DNA from: Lantana camara
Taxonomy: Eukaryota; Streptophyta; Magnoliopsida; Lamiales; Verbenaceae
Direction of reading: 5' to 3'
NCBI GenBank assembly: GCA_037501455.1
Contig: CM074856.1
Span: 47,273,001-47,337,000, forward strand
Length of the DNA stretch: 64,000 bases
Position 1 is the stretch's first letter. Every line of letters starts with the position of its first letter. This document shows positions 11,027 to 21,341 of the stretch, in pieces. The notes beneath the pieces are model-generated. The model was not told the origin of the DNA. It was given only the letters and a program-made list of their open reading frames with translations, and did not search any database. Both the position numbers and the translations under genes were made by a program.

Positions 11027-14000
11027 TTATGGTTCGGGTGGTTTAAGTCCCATATCTCTAGTAGTTGTAGCTACTAAGTCTCTCGTCAAAGGCTTAGTAA
11101 ATGGGTCAGCCAAATTCTTATTTGACCTCACATAGACAATTGCTATGATACCATCTTGTATCAATTGTCTCACAAATGCATGTCTAAGACCAATATGTCT
11201 AGACTTACCATTATAGGTACCACTATACGCTTTTGTAAGCGTAGCTTCGCTGTCACAATACAACGAAATTGGAGGCATTGGACTCGGCCATAGATCTATG
11301 TCTAACAACATATTTCTAATCCAATCAGCTTCTTGTCCAGCTTGTGCCAAAGCTATGAACTCAGATTCCATGGTAGAGTGAGAGATTATTGTCTGTTTCT
11401 TGCTTGCCCAAGAAACAGCCCCACCGGCAAGAGTGAAAACTCACCCACTTGTGGATTTATTATCTCCCACGCTAGTTATCCAACTCGCGTCTGAGTACCC
11501 TTCCAATACACTAGGGAATTTGTTATAGAACAAACCAAAGCTAATAGTTCTCTTAAGGTACCCAAGTACCCTACTAATAGCTTTCCAATGATCAGCATTG
11601 GGACTGCTCGTGTATCTGCTAAGTTTTGAAACTGCAAATGAAATATCTGGTCTAGTGCAATGCATTGCGTACATAAGGCTTCCAATGGCACTTGCATACT
11701 CAAGCTGTGCAATAGCTCTACCAGTATTTTCTTTAAGTTTCAGTCCATTGTCAAATGGAGTATTCACCTCCTTGATCTCGAGGTGATTAAACTTAGTCAG
11801 AACTTTCTCAATATAATGAGATTGGTTTAGTGAAAAACCCCCACTATGTTTTTTAACTTTAATGTCTAAAATGGTATCTACTTCACCTAAGTCTTTCATC
11901 TTAAAGACCGAGGATAGATACTTTTTAGTCTCGTTTACTCCAATCATATTCGTTCCGATGATCAACATATCATCGACATATAGACATACTATCACCATAT
12001 AGTCAGCCGTACTTTTGGAGTAAATGCACCTGTCAGCACTGTTATACTTGAATCCGAATTTCAAGATAGCAGTGTCAAACTTCTCGTGCCACTGTTTTGG
12101 TGCTTGTTTTAGACCATACAGGGATTTGACTAACTTACACGCTTTATTTTCTGTTCTCGATGCTATAAAACCCTCAGGTTGTTCCATATAGATTTCTTCT
12201 TTTAAATTTCCATTTAAAAATGTTGTCTTTACGTCCATTTGATGAACAAATAGATCGTAAAGAGAGGCTAAGGCAAGAAGAATTCTAATGGATGCAACTC
12301 GAGCCACCGGTGCATAAGTGTCAAAGTAGTCAATCCCTTCTACTGGTCTAAATCCTTTGGCGACTAATCTAGCTTTAAAAGCTGAGATAGTGCCATCAGT
12401 GTTTCGTTTTCTTCTAAATACCCACTTGCACCCAATGGGTTTAGAACCACGAGGTAAGTCTGCTAATACCCAAGTATTATTACCCAAGATCGAATCCATT
12501 TCATCGTTTACAGCTTCCTTCCAAAAAGAAGCATCTCGAGAAGCCATAGCTTCTGAAAATGTTTTAGGATCCGTCTCAAGTGAAAATACATGTGGTATTT
12601 CACTTACCATTTTATTATCTTGGTCCCCCTCCACCAAGAATAATAAAGCATCAGAAGAGATAAAGTCTTTATCTAAACTTTTCTCTTTTCTTGGTCTAGT
12701 ACTCCTTCTAGGCTCAACTTGTTGTTTAGGAACATCGTTTTCCACAACCGGCCTTATAGGACCTCTAGGCTCAATTTGGAGTGGCACAGATTCGTTTCCA
12801 ACATCTTTTGAAAACGTATTTTCGAAGAATTCCACGTCCCTGGATTCAGTTATCACGTTAGACTCCAAATCGAGAAGTCTATAGGCCTTGCTATTAAGAG
12901 CATATCCAACGAATACACTTTTAATAGCTCTAGCCCCTAACTTAGTCCGTTTAGTATCAGGAACCCGAAAGTAAGCCACACACCCCCACACTTTGAAATA
13001 ACTTATGTTGGGTTTTCTGCCTTTCCATATTTCATAGGGACTAGACTTCACAACAGTACTAGGCATCCTATTTAGAATATGACACGCAGACAGAAGGGCT
13101 TCACCCCATAAGTTGTGAGGTAAATTTGCATGATTTAACATGCAATTTATCATATCCAGAAAGGTACGATTTTTCCTTTCAGCTACACCGTTCTGCTGGG
13201 GTGTATAACCGACAGTTGTTTGATGTATGATACCACTTTCTTCGCAAAGTGTATCAAAGGCATTCAAACAATATTCCATGCCTCGATCAGAACGTAGAAC
13301 CTTAATCTTCTTCTCAAGTTGGGTTTCTACTTCTGATTTGTATTTCGCAAAAGAGCTAAGAGCTTCATCTTTAGTTCTTAACAAATACACATAGCAAAAA
13401 CGACTAGCATCATCAATAAAAGTAATAAAATACCTTTTACCTCCTCTAGTTAAAATTCCATTTAACTCACAAATATCAGTATGAATTAAATCTAATATTT
13501 GTGATTCTCTTTTAACACTTGGAAAAGACTTTCTTACAATTTTTGATTTTGCACATATTTCACACTTATCAAGTTCGTTTTTACCAATAACAATTAATCC
13601 CATTGCATGCATATTTTTCAAATTCTTTGCACTAATATGTCCTAATCGACTATGCCATAAAGAAATTGAAGAAATCATATAAGCAGAAGCAGAAATCATA
13701 TTATTGATAGACATCTTATACATCCCATTACAAGCATAGCCTTTTCCAACAAATTCACCATTTTTCATGATGATGACTTTGCCAGATTCAACAGAAATTT
13801 TAAAACCTTTCTTATCTAACAAATCAACAGAAATTAAACTTTACCTAACATCTGGTACAAACAAGACATTAATCAAAGTTAATTTCTTCCCGGAGGTAAA
13901 GTTGAGTTCGACAGATCCTTTGCCTCCAACACTGGCTTTGGAGTTGTTTCCCATCTGAACCTCTTGCCCAACAGTTTCTTCAAAGGTCTTGAAAAGCCTT

Positions 14001-15127
14001 CGATCGTTGCAAATGCGAACGGTAGCTCCAGAATCTAACCACCAGCCAGAAAGTTCACTTGCCATGTTGATTTCAGAAATCATAGCCACATCGAGGCTAA
14101 GATCAGTCACCATGGCAACTAGGTTCTCCTCAACCATATTTGCAACTCCGGATCCACTCTTCCGTTGTGGGCATTCTCTCGCATAATGTCCTGTTTCTCC
14201 ACAAACATGACACTTGCCTTTTCTTTTGTTAGCAGCATTAGAAGGTTTAGGCTTCTGTATGGTTTTCTTAAATTGTCCAGAATTCTTTTTAACACCAAAA
14301 TGTTTCTTTTTAGAAGAATTTCCAGATTCAACAAAATTCACACTCGATTGTCCTTGAACCAAATTCTTTCCATCGCGTTTCCGAGCCTCCTCTTCAATAC
14401 GCAGATGTTTTTGAATTTGTTCCAAGGACAAATCCTCAGATTTATGCATCAAACGCTTTGCATAATCTTTCCAGGCTGGAGGAAGTTTTGCAATGATTGC
14501 ACCAACCTGGAATGTCTCTGGAAGGACAATTTTAACCATTCTGAGTTTGTTAACGATTACTTGGAGCTCATGCACTTGCTCCAGAATCGGTTTGTTATCA
14601 ACCATCTTGAAATCCAAATATTTAGAAACTAAATACTTGTTAGTACCTTCTTCCTCAGCCTTGTATTTGTATTCCAAGGCCTCCCAAAGCTCTCTAGGCG
14701 ACTTCACGTTTGTGTATAGATCATACAGCCTGTCAGAAAGTGTGTTGAGGATGTGACCACGAGCCAACTCTTCATCTTCAGCCCTTTTCCTCCTTTGCTG
14801 TTGAAGAGTCTCCACAATCTCTTGGTGGATCTACATAGCATTCCTGGAAGGACCTGTTGCTGCAGTGTTGGGAGGAGCAGCAACTCCTGTTGTCGGAGGA
14901 TTGGCAGGAGGAGCACCACCTGCTTCAGTGGTTGGTGGATCCAAATCAACAGGCTGCTGGGGAGCAGGAGGATCTTCTGGAATCGGTGGCAAGCTAGGAT
15001 CCAGAACATAGGCCAGCTTCAAAACGGTAAGCAGGAACTTCATCTTGTCTTGCCAGCGGCTGAAATTGTTTCCATCGAAGCGATCCAATTTCTGCTGGTT
15101 CATGATGCGGAAGGATTCTGATTCCAT
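11027..15127 (-). pseudogene. copia gag-pol polyprotein with three in-frame stops
   Basis: One uninterrupted phase runs from the ATG at 15,127 to the stop at 11,027 (1367 codons) with no frameshift, but is broken by TAG at 14,833-14,831, TAA at 13,843-13,841 and TGA at 11,443-11,441. Domains in order: gag N-terminus with LDRFDGNNFSRWQDKMKFLL, a proline-rich linker, a gag core, a CCHC knuckle (CHVCGETGHYARECP), aspartic protease (LDSGAT), integrase with HHCC and DDE parts and [10 protein letters not shown], reverse transcriptase with YVDDML, and RNase H ending in ADPFTKPL. Sequence either side of each stop matches the family, and the TGA stands where a tryptophan is expected. The composition fits the Tnt1/Tork group of copia. 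The product would act in virus-like particles to copy and integrate the element. Confidence 0.93.
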
Positions 15128-15137
15128 CTTCACACGA

Positions 15138-15218
15138 ATTAACACTTTAAGATTGTTGAGAAAATGGGAGGAATGGGATCAGAATGACACGGGTAGTCCC
15201 TGTCCTTAAAGTGTTAAT
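15138..15218 (-). promoter_or_regulatory. Inverted repeat spanning the 5' LTR/leader junction
   Basis: ATTAACACTTTAAG at 15,138-15,151, inside the 26-nt leader, is an exact inverted complement of CTTAAAGTGTTAAT at 15,205-15,218 inside the LTR. The match extends to CG with one bulged base. It occupies the primer-binding position, 2 nt from the LTR end, and no tRNA-Met type site (TGGTATCAGAG) is present. Confidence 0.7.
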
Positions 15219-15801
15219 CGCACCTACTCTCTGAGTTTGCTAAAGGTTGCAGACGATTTACTTTTAGGATGTATGTCAAGCTGGAAATTATGAATTCGGA
15301 CAATAGCAATTTGCCAGAATTCAGGTGAGTTTTGTTGTATTCTTCAGGTGAGGGAAGAAACTGTTTATAGCTCTCAAGTGTTGGCCAAAAACCAAACTGC
15401 AAAAATGGGAATATTGAATGGATTAATTTCAGGTGTAATGACCTGAAATTCAATCCCAATGAATGCCCACTACTCAGCTGTTACAGATGCCAACGGACAC
15501 ATTCGCCCATGCCCGGCCCCGGCCCCGGTCCCGTGCGCGCGCGGGCGGTGCGGTGCACCGCACCGCGAGTGAGCCCATTAGTCCTCTCTTGGGTCCCATA
15601 ATTTAATAACACATACAGCATTTTAATATATAAAGTTGTCTGCCTAGTGTTATTTTTCCAATGTGGGACACAATAACCAATGCATATTTTCCAAACAACC
15701 TTTGATATGCCTTTGCATAATTAATGATTAATCCTCCAACAATTAATCATATATATATTAATTCTCCAACAACTAATATATATATATATGCATATTCAAC
15801 A
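15154..15801 (-). repeat. 5' LTR of the copia element
   Basis: 648 bp, nearly identical to the LTR at 9683-10,492 apart from a deletion of about 150 bp after 'caacgga' and small indels in the GC-rich block. The 22-bp palindrome is at 15,545-15,566. Confidence 0.95.
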
Positions 15802-17595
15802 CTATATATAATAAATCTGGTTTTTAATTTTATACATTTATTGATATACCCATTTTGACTACCAAACTCTGAATATAATTTATTTAAAAAAGGTTTGTAT
15901 AGACTATATAGTATATATAGCGTATATTGATGGAGTAGCCAAATTTGACTAGATTTTATGAAAAATAAAGACAGGTTTTTTTCTTGTGGCACGTAACTAT
16001 AAGTCCTCTTTATATTTAATTTCCAGTAGGTTCTAATTAAGGAACTGGTAATTATCAAAGGCAACAGAATTTAATGAGCAGTATATATATGATATCAATT
16101 ATTTGTTGTAATGGCAAAATCCTGAAAAGATAACTCATTAAACCCAATTTAATCACCAACTTTAATTAGGGATGGGTACTGAAAGCACCTATTTTTTGGC
16201 TATCTAATGCAAGTCATCAAAGCAACGGGGCGAGATACGAATTTGGGTCGGGGTCGGTTAAATTGGTGAAATAAAGGGTAAGAATATTTTATACGATTTG
16301 AGAAAATTTGAAAAACAGTAATTAATTGAATAACTCGTATAATATATACTTGTTATCTGATTCATTAAGTTCCATCGAACTAAATTAGAGTTTGGATTTT
16401 TGAATATTTCTTGGGGAGTGATAATTAGTACCCAAAAATTTAAGATGGGGGGTTAGGAATTTGAAATTTATGTGTTATTATTTATTTATATTTTGTCTAC
16501 ATTTGGACATCAATCCATTATCCACCGACTAATGTTGTACATAGAAACGCTGCGCATTTGTTTTTCACTTCAAACCCATAAATACGAATTGTACTTTTTG
16601 AAGATATAATTTAATAATTCACTTTTATTTAATTATGCTTCTTTCAAACAACAATGGCTAAATTTTGTACGATAATTATTGTTTTTCCATAAGTCGATAT
16701 TATTTATAAATGGTTGTTTATATTTGCATTCATACGAGATTGTATAATACAACTCGTACCCTCTTAAATGAAAATATTACGCAAGTTAATTTTTCAAGTT
16801 TGAAAATTTGCAAATGAACCCACTAATCTGCTTGAATTTTTTGCAAAATCATTATTGAGTTGATTATATCTCATCACTAATTAGTTTATCCCCGTTAATT
16901 GAGGGGGAAAAAGATAATTACAAATATCAATTTATAAACGAATCATGTATTGATCCTCCAAAAACTTCATAAATTACTTGTCTGTTTTTTTTAGAATGAT
17001 ATGTGGTTGTTGTGAAGAACTAATGAGTGTTGAGATATAATCGGTTCAAGAAAAGTTTTATGAAAAATCCTATCAGAAAGGGTTTATTTGTAATTTTTCA
17101 AACTTGAAAGGGTAAGTTGTCTAATATTTTCATGTAAAGGTATATACGAGTTATAATTATCCAATCTCGTAAGGAGTGTAGATGTAAAAATACTCTATTT
17201 TATAAATTATATGATTGTATTTTATGTTTATTTTCTTAACTAATCATGCGTAGATCAACTTTAATGATACCATCAAAACAAATTAAATTTTGTAAAATTC
17301 TCGCAAGCTATTAATATTAAATAGCGTTGCCAGCTATGATACACAAATTTATACTTCTAAAAATATCATTTCAACATATCGAATATTTTTTACCTTAAAA
17401 ATTTATATATATTGTCTTATCATTATCGTGTTGTATCTGTGTTAGTATTCATCTATTATACGTTACGAGTTTACGGGTTGGGTAAAGGGTGTAGGTCCAA
17501 ACCAAGGGGGTTGTGTGCCCCAAACGGTGAAATTATAAAATTAGTGTGCTTTGACTTTGGTTTTCTAATTTTAGTGTATATTGTATGGGGTTTGT
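15802..17595. other. AT-rich intergenic DNA
   Basis: Spacer between the copia element and the endogenous virus. Apart from the MITE at 16,733-17,171, no gene or RNA is recognised. Confidence 0.6.
16733..17171. mobile_element. MITE with long imperfect terminal inverted repeats
   Basis: The ends start TACGAGATTG(T/G)ATAAT and remain complementary inward for about 100 bp, including 'aaatgaaaatatta' and 'tttcaagtttgaaaa' blocks on both arms. Length is 439 bp. No clear target duplication was found, so the superfamily is open. Confidence 0.6.
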
Positions 17596-17596
17596 G

Positions 17597-17710
17597 ACAT
17601 TGGTGTAAGACGTCTTTTCCAAGGGCGTCTTCATCATTGTTTTTATTTTCAATTTTTATATATTTCATAGTTAAGTCCCATAGTTTATAAATATTTTCAA
17701 TTTGGTCCAT
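17597..17710 (-). pseudogene. Start of a viral small ORF, cut by the left junction
   Basis: An ATG at 17,710 overlaps the end of the preceding ORF and opens MDQIENIYKLWDLTMKYIKI, lysine- and asparagine-rich like the other viral proteins. After about 30 residues the composition changes and the frame runs on into what looks like host DNA (to 17,471). I read it as the 5' end of a viral gene split when the circular genome was opened. The frame at 26,405-26,205 at the other end may hold its remainder; this is an inference. Confidence 0.45.
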
Positions 17711-17981
17711 TAATTTCTCTTTCGTGTATTTTCTCAATAAATTTATTGTTTATATGATTTATTATTTTTCCTTTTTCTTCTATGCCTTGTATTATTGTAT
17801 CTCGATTTAATATATCTTTATTTATTGTTCGTTCGTAATTTTTCTGATATATTTCTTTTTTCTGTATAGATGTTTCTAAATTTTTTCCCATTTGTTTAAT
17901 ATTTTTAGTTTTCATGATTTCTTTTAATCGGTGTCTTTCTTCTGTTATAGTATCTAATTCTATTTTCGGTTTATAACTCAT
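17697..17981 (-). CDS. Viral small ORF (94 aa), unknown
   Basis: The 94-residue product is highly charged, rich in K, E, I and N, and predicted helical. It starts 2 nt after the stop of the previous ORF. That spacing is usual for caulimovirids, where the transactivator lets ribosomes reinitiate along a polycistronic RNA. I recognise no family; by position it lies in the variable region between the movement and coat protein genes. Confidence 0.6.
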   Translation of the reverse strand: MSYKPKIELDTITEERHRLKEIMKTKNIKQMGKNLETSIQKKEIYQKNYERTINKDILNRDTIIQGIEEKGKIINHINNKFIEKIHEREINGPN

Positions 17982-17983
17982 AA

Positions 17984-18205
17984 TTAGGCGTGTGACATCT
18001 GATATGCTGTATCTCTTTTTCTTTTGGTATTGTTTAAGTCTTCGTTTGCCGTTTTTATCATTATCTCTTGAGTTCTTAATGATATATTTTTATCGTGTCT
18101 TAAATTATGGTATGCCATTTTAACAAGGTATTCGTCTATAATAACTTGTTCTTCTAATTCTCGTATATCACGTGTTATTCTTGTTTTATAATTAAATCTT
18201 TCCAT
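17984..18205 (-). CDS. Viral small ORF (73 aa), unknown
   Basis: Product of 73 residues, charged and probably helical (IRELEEQVIIDEYLVKMAYH). Its ATG overlaps the stop of the upstream ORF as TAATG, a stop-start overlap typical of coupled translation. No family recognised. Confidence 0.6.
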   Translation of the reverse strand: MERFNYKTRITRDIRELEEQVIIDEYLVKMAYHNLRHDKNISLRTQEIMIKTANEDLNNTKRKRDTAYQMSHA

Positions 18206-18396
18206 TATGTTATAGTTAATTGTGTAACTATTTGTTTTGATTTTTCTAGACTAATAATGTTTTTCAAATGTTGTGTCTCGTCTGTTTTACGACCTTCGTT
18301 TTTAGCTTTTAAGTAAAGTTTTACTTCTCTAGTATAACTTTCGTTTATTGCTTTTATATTGTCTTTATAAAATTTTTGTCTATTATAATCATACAT
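18205..18396 (-). CDS. Viral small ORF (63 aa), related to the ORF at 26,174
   Basis: First ORF after the primer-binding site, starting 43 nt beyond it. The 63-residue product contains LYLKAKNEG, which aligns with LYLTARNNG in the 60-residue ORF at 26,174-25,992; the following helices also have similar charge spacing. The pair may be a gene duplication. By position it corresponds to ORF Ib of soymoviruses. Function unknown. Confidence 0.6.
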   Translation of the reverse strand: MYDYNRQKFYKDNIKAINESYTREVKLYLKAKNEGRKTDETQHLKNIISLEKSKQIVTQLTIT

Positions 18397-18439
18397 TTTT
18401 GGATTATTATTTTGGTTTTAGTGTTTAGAATCGTATACG

Positions 18440-18452
18440 GGCTCTGATACCA
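18440..18452 (-). promoter_or_regulatory. tRNA-iMet primer-binding site of the endogenous virus
   Basis: Minus-strand TGGTATCAGAGCC is complementary to the 3' end of plant initiator tRNA-Met, the primer for minus-strand DNA synthesis in caulimovirids. It lies 9 nt after the movement-protein stop codon, which is unlike caulimoviruses and fits soymoviruses. Confidence 0.93.
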
Positions 18453-18461
18453 GAATGGCTC

Positions 18462-19433
18462 TCAGAGTGTTTCCTTGATAGTGGTGGTTAATTTAGCCAT
18501 TTGATCGGCTAATTGTGTAAATTCGTTTTCAGTTATTTCATTAGAAGATTCCTCTTCTTTGAAATGTTTAATAGAGGCCCGTGTACTAGTACTAGTTTCA
18601 TTAGTTCTTTGGTTTGGTGGTAGGTATGTATAACATGTACTTTTACTTTTTAAAAGTTTAGGTGTTTTATTTTGAAAAACATTTGTGTTAACATATTGTA
18701 TAATAGGTGTTTTTGGTATGTATTTTATACGAGAAACTTCTCGAAAAATATCTTCCATATATATTTTGTCGGTATTTCTGAATTGTATACTATGATGGCT
18801 GTTTGTCAGAGCATATCCAATAGTATATGTTATTGAAAATGGATAATCATTTGTTTCCATTAAATCTTGTCTATCAAATTTATAAGCAATGTTTAAAGAT
18901 TTATCTAGTTTTTCTGTTACAAGTGGTATAGCATAGTGTAAAGCTACATTAAAAAGTAGTTTAGTATAAGCAAGGTTTCCTTCAATTATTCCAAGTATTT
19001 TATCTTTTATGTTCATAATTCTGTCATCACATATTGCTAGTTTTATAGGTGAGTTTATTCCTTCAGCAAATGTGCTCTTAATTAGTATCTGTATTGTAGA
19101 GATATGTATATATCCTATTTCACTGGGTGTATATTTTGCTTTTTTAATTTTCTGAATTATATCAGCTTTGTTTATCAACGAAATGGCTTGTGTTCCTTTT
19201 GTTGTAGAAATTTCAATGGGTGTTTCACATGTAAATTTTCCATATAGAATAATGTTTTTTCTGCTCAGTTTTGTTTTCAAATCTGTTTTCATATCTTGTC
19301 CATCGATTAAGTTTAATTCTTTTCTTCTAACTTTGTTTAATTTTTTATTGTCTATAACAATATCTTGAGAAAAATATCCGTATTCTTCAGTTGTTTCAAA
19401 GTTTTCTATTTGATCTATCAAACTTGTCTCCAT
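18462..19433 (-). CDS. Caulimovirid movement protein (30K superfamily)
   Basis: 323 residues, open from the ATG at 19,433. The protein has the caulimovirid movement-protein arrangement: an N-terminal segment, then a 30K-type core with KNIILYGKFTCETPIEI, GYIHISTIQILIKSTF, and a later YPFSITYTIGYALTNSHHSIQF stretch, then a hydrophilic serine/threonine-rich tail with an acidic end. Such proteins form or modify plasmodesmata to allow cell-to-cell spread. It is the first gene downstream of the viral promoter and corresponds to ORF Ia of soymoviruses or ORF I of caulimoviruses. No stop or frameshift is seen. Assignment rests on motif pattern and position. Confidence 0.85.
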   Translation of the reverse strand: METSLIDQIENFETTEEYGYFSQDIVIDNKKLNKVRRKELNLIDGQDMKTDLKTKLSRKNIILYGKFTCETPIEISTTKGTQAISLINKADIIQKIKKAKYTPSEIGYIHISTIQILIKSTFAEGINSPIKLAICDDRIMNIKDKILGIIEGNLAYTKLLFNVALHYAIPLVTEKLDKSLNIAYKFDRQDLMETNDYPFSITYTIGYALTNSHHSIQFRNTDKIYMEDIFREVSRIKYIPKTPIIQYVNTNVFQNKTPKLLKSKSTCYTYLPPNQRTNETSTSTRASIKHFKEEESSNEITENEFTQLADQMAKLTTTIKETL

Positions 19434-19592
19434 GTATAAAATCTTTAGTATATAAAAATATAAATAACGTTTTCAGAACGAAGTTTGTATTGTTTACCTG
19501 TTTGTGTGTTCGTATCTACTGTCTTCATGCACTCCATGTTACCTGTTCATCATCTTCTTCGAAATATATGTTTGATTTTGGTATAGAAATTG

Positions 19593-19598
19593 TTTATT
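19593..19598 (-). terminator. Viral polyadenylation signal AATAAA
   Basis: Minus-strand AATAAA lies about 125 nt downstream of the predicted transcription start. This matches the usual caulimovirid layout, where the signal is passed once and used after a full circuit to give a terminally redundant RNA. Confidence 0.55.
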
Positions 19599-19719
19599 TG
19601 TGTATGGTTGTTTTTGTATAGGGTTCTGCTATTCAGGCGTGAGGCCAACAGAAAAGAAAAGCTCAAAGGCTTTTGAAACTCAGAGAGTTTTGATCAACAC
19701 ATGATCTTTTTCTCCATTA

Positions 19720-19961
19720 AAGTCTCAATCTTACATACTACATTGAGGCTAATATATAAGCACTCGACTCACTATTACAGACGCGTTTTTATTTACAAAA
19801 GTCAAAAAAGTAGAAAAAGACTTAAAGTAAAAACAATAATGGTGCTTAACAACTGCACCTAAAAAGCAGATAGAGACATAAAGTCTGCATTATTGAGGTG
19901 TGTTCGTCATTGCTTACGTATTCTCTTGAGTGTTTGACGTCATTGCATGCGTCAGTTTACA
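19720..19961 (-). promoter_or_regulatory. Viral intergenic (35S-like) promoter
   Basis: Between the transactivator stop (19,962) and the movement protein (19,433). An as-1-like element at 19,954-19,935 (minus strand TGACGCATGCAATGACGTCA) has two TGACG motifs 12 bp apart start to start, the same spacing as in the cauliflower mosaic virus 35S as-1 element. A TATA-like CTTATATATT lies at 19,760-19,751, which would place the start near 19,720. Confidence 0.75.
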
Positions 19962-21341
19962 TTATTCTTCAGTAACAGTGTCTTCCTTTATTGATTCGTT
20001 TGAATTGTGGGACCCTGTTTCTTCAGCTTTGTCTTCTGGTTTGTCTTGGCATACTGCACAACTGTGTTCATCAATTATCTCACTGTATTCACAGAAAATG
20101 AGTTTGACTTCCATAGGAAGTGTCTTCAAGCTGTGTTCTTCAATTTTGATGAAGGTTTTCTCAAAATTTTCCAACGTTTTCAGCTGTAACGGTGGAATTG
20201 TGTATCTTGATGATCCATATATCAAATGATAATTGGATTTGTAGTTTATCTTGACATTACTGTCCTTGTTTATCTCCTGTGATGCATAAAATATTTGATT
20301 TAGTTGTTTCGCAACTATCTCATTTATGTCATCAAATGTTTTCATTGTGTCGATGCTGGGGTATTCTCCGTTTGAAACTATCAGTTTAATAATTCCATAA
20401 GAGTGTACTAAGACTCCTTCTTCGTTGAAGATAGGATATGAAAGTGTAGATTTGAAGACTATTTCTTTATCCATATTTCCTCTTGAGACTCGTTTAGCAT
20501 AGTCTTGAAGTGTAGACATTAGTTTTGGGCTAAATTTTCGAAAACAGTTTGGGTTTTTAAAGTATAGGGTATCAAGAAATCCATGTATGAAGAATTGGTA
20601 TATCAAGTCTGGGTCTGTTTGTTCAAATACAACGACTTTTGGGCCGTTTCTGTTTACTGGGTACCAAAAAAGGTTGTTTTTATCTTTCTCTGGGTTGTAT
20701 TCAAGAATGGATTTCAAGAGGTTGTCAAATTTTTCTTTTGAGGGTTGTATATGGGCCTCTTTTTGGGCTGGTGTTTGAACACGGTCCATTGGGTTTATTG
20801 TGGGTATGTTTCCAAGAACTCTCATTTTTTCTTTAAGACTGTTTTGTGTTTGAAAAGTGGTTTGGAGAGTGTTTTTGTAGGTTTTGGTTTCTTCAAGGGC
20901 TTGTTTGGCTTCTTCGAAACTGTTATAGGATTTGTGTGTTATTCCTGAGTGTCCCAATATGTGTATACTTGCTTTAGACCAATGGTCGTAGATTCCTCGG
21001 CTTGGACCATTGAATATTGTGTACCATTTTTTGACCTGTTTTCTTTCATCTTCGCTGTCTTGTGAAGCTGATGATGAAGTATTCCCTTCTGCTGCTGTTT
21101 GTGGAAATGTTTTTGATTTTGTGAATGTTTTGGGTGGATCCACCACGCTTGCTGGGAGCTCTGATGGTGGAAGTCCTGCTGCTTGTTGTACAGCGTGTAA
21201 GGCGGCAAGAAGTTCTTGACGCTGTTTCATCTTGGATTCTGTGAATTTCTGTATTTCCAATTGTTTAGCTCTCGTGAATTGTTGTATCTCATGATCAATT
21301 GTTTCAATGTTTTGTTTCATCAAGGCTATCGCGGCCTCCAT
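19962..21341 (-). CDS. Transactivator/viroplasmin (TAV, inclusion body protein)
   Basis: The frame is open from 21,563, but the ATG at 21,341 (MEAAIALMKQ) is the likely start: it overlaps the polymerase ORF by only 16 nt and gives a 459-residue protein. Residues about 105-150 form a caulimovirus viroplasmin domain, with KKWYTIFNGPSRGIYDHWSK and the following GITHKSYNSFEEAKQAL. The N-terminus is a coiled coil. The C-terminal end is acidic and has a CAVCQ motif. In caulimovirids this protein makes the cytoplasmic inclusion bodies and enables reinitiation on the polycistronic RNA, which fits the tightly packed ORFs of this copy. No breaks are visible. Confidence 0.87.
   Translation of the reverse strand: MEAAIALMKQNIETIDHEIQQFTRAKQLEIQKFTESKMKQRQELLAALHAVQQAAGLPPSELPASVVDPPKTFTKSKTFPQTAAEGNTSSSASQDSEDERKQVKKWYTIFNGPSRGIYDHWSKASIHILGHSGITHKSYNSFEEAKQALEETKTYKNTLQTTFQTQNSLKEKMRVLGNIPTINPMDRVQTPAQKEAHIQPSKEKFDNLLKSILEYNPEKDKNNLFWYPVNRNGPKVVVFEQTDPDLIYQFFIHGFLDTLYFKNPNCFRKFSPKLMSTLQDYAKRVSRGNMDKEIVFKSTLSYPIFNEEGVLVHSYGIIKLIVSNGEYPSIDTMKTFDDINEIVAKQLNQIFYASQEINKDSNVKINYKSNYHLIYGSSRYTIPPLQLKTLENFEKTFIKIEEHSLKTLPMEVKLIFCEYSEIIDEHSCAVCQDKPEDKAEETGSHNSNESIKEDTVTEE

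Larger units (their letters stand above)
9683..15801 (-). mobile_element. Complete Ty1/copia LTR retrotransposon (Tnt1/Tork-like)
   Basis: A 6.1-kb element read on the minus strand. Both LTRs begin and end TGTTGA...TCAACA, and both flanks are CTATA (9678-9682 and 15802-15806), a perfect 5-bp target-site duplication. Order on the minus strand: 5' LTR (15801-15154), very short leader, gag-pol frame (15127-11027), 3' noncoding DNA, polypurine tract (10503-10493), 3' LTR (10492-9683). The LTRs differ by only a handful of substitutions plus indels, so the insertion is young. The coding frame has three stop codons, so this copy cannot encode its own full polyprotein. Confidence 0.95.

Noticed and set aside
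12357..12884. 175-codon frame on the plus strand inside the copia element
   Set aside because: Antisense to the RT/integrase region; no recognisable product.
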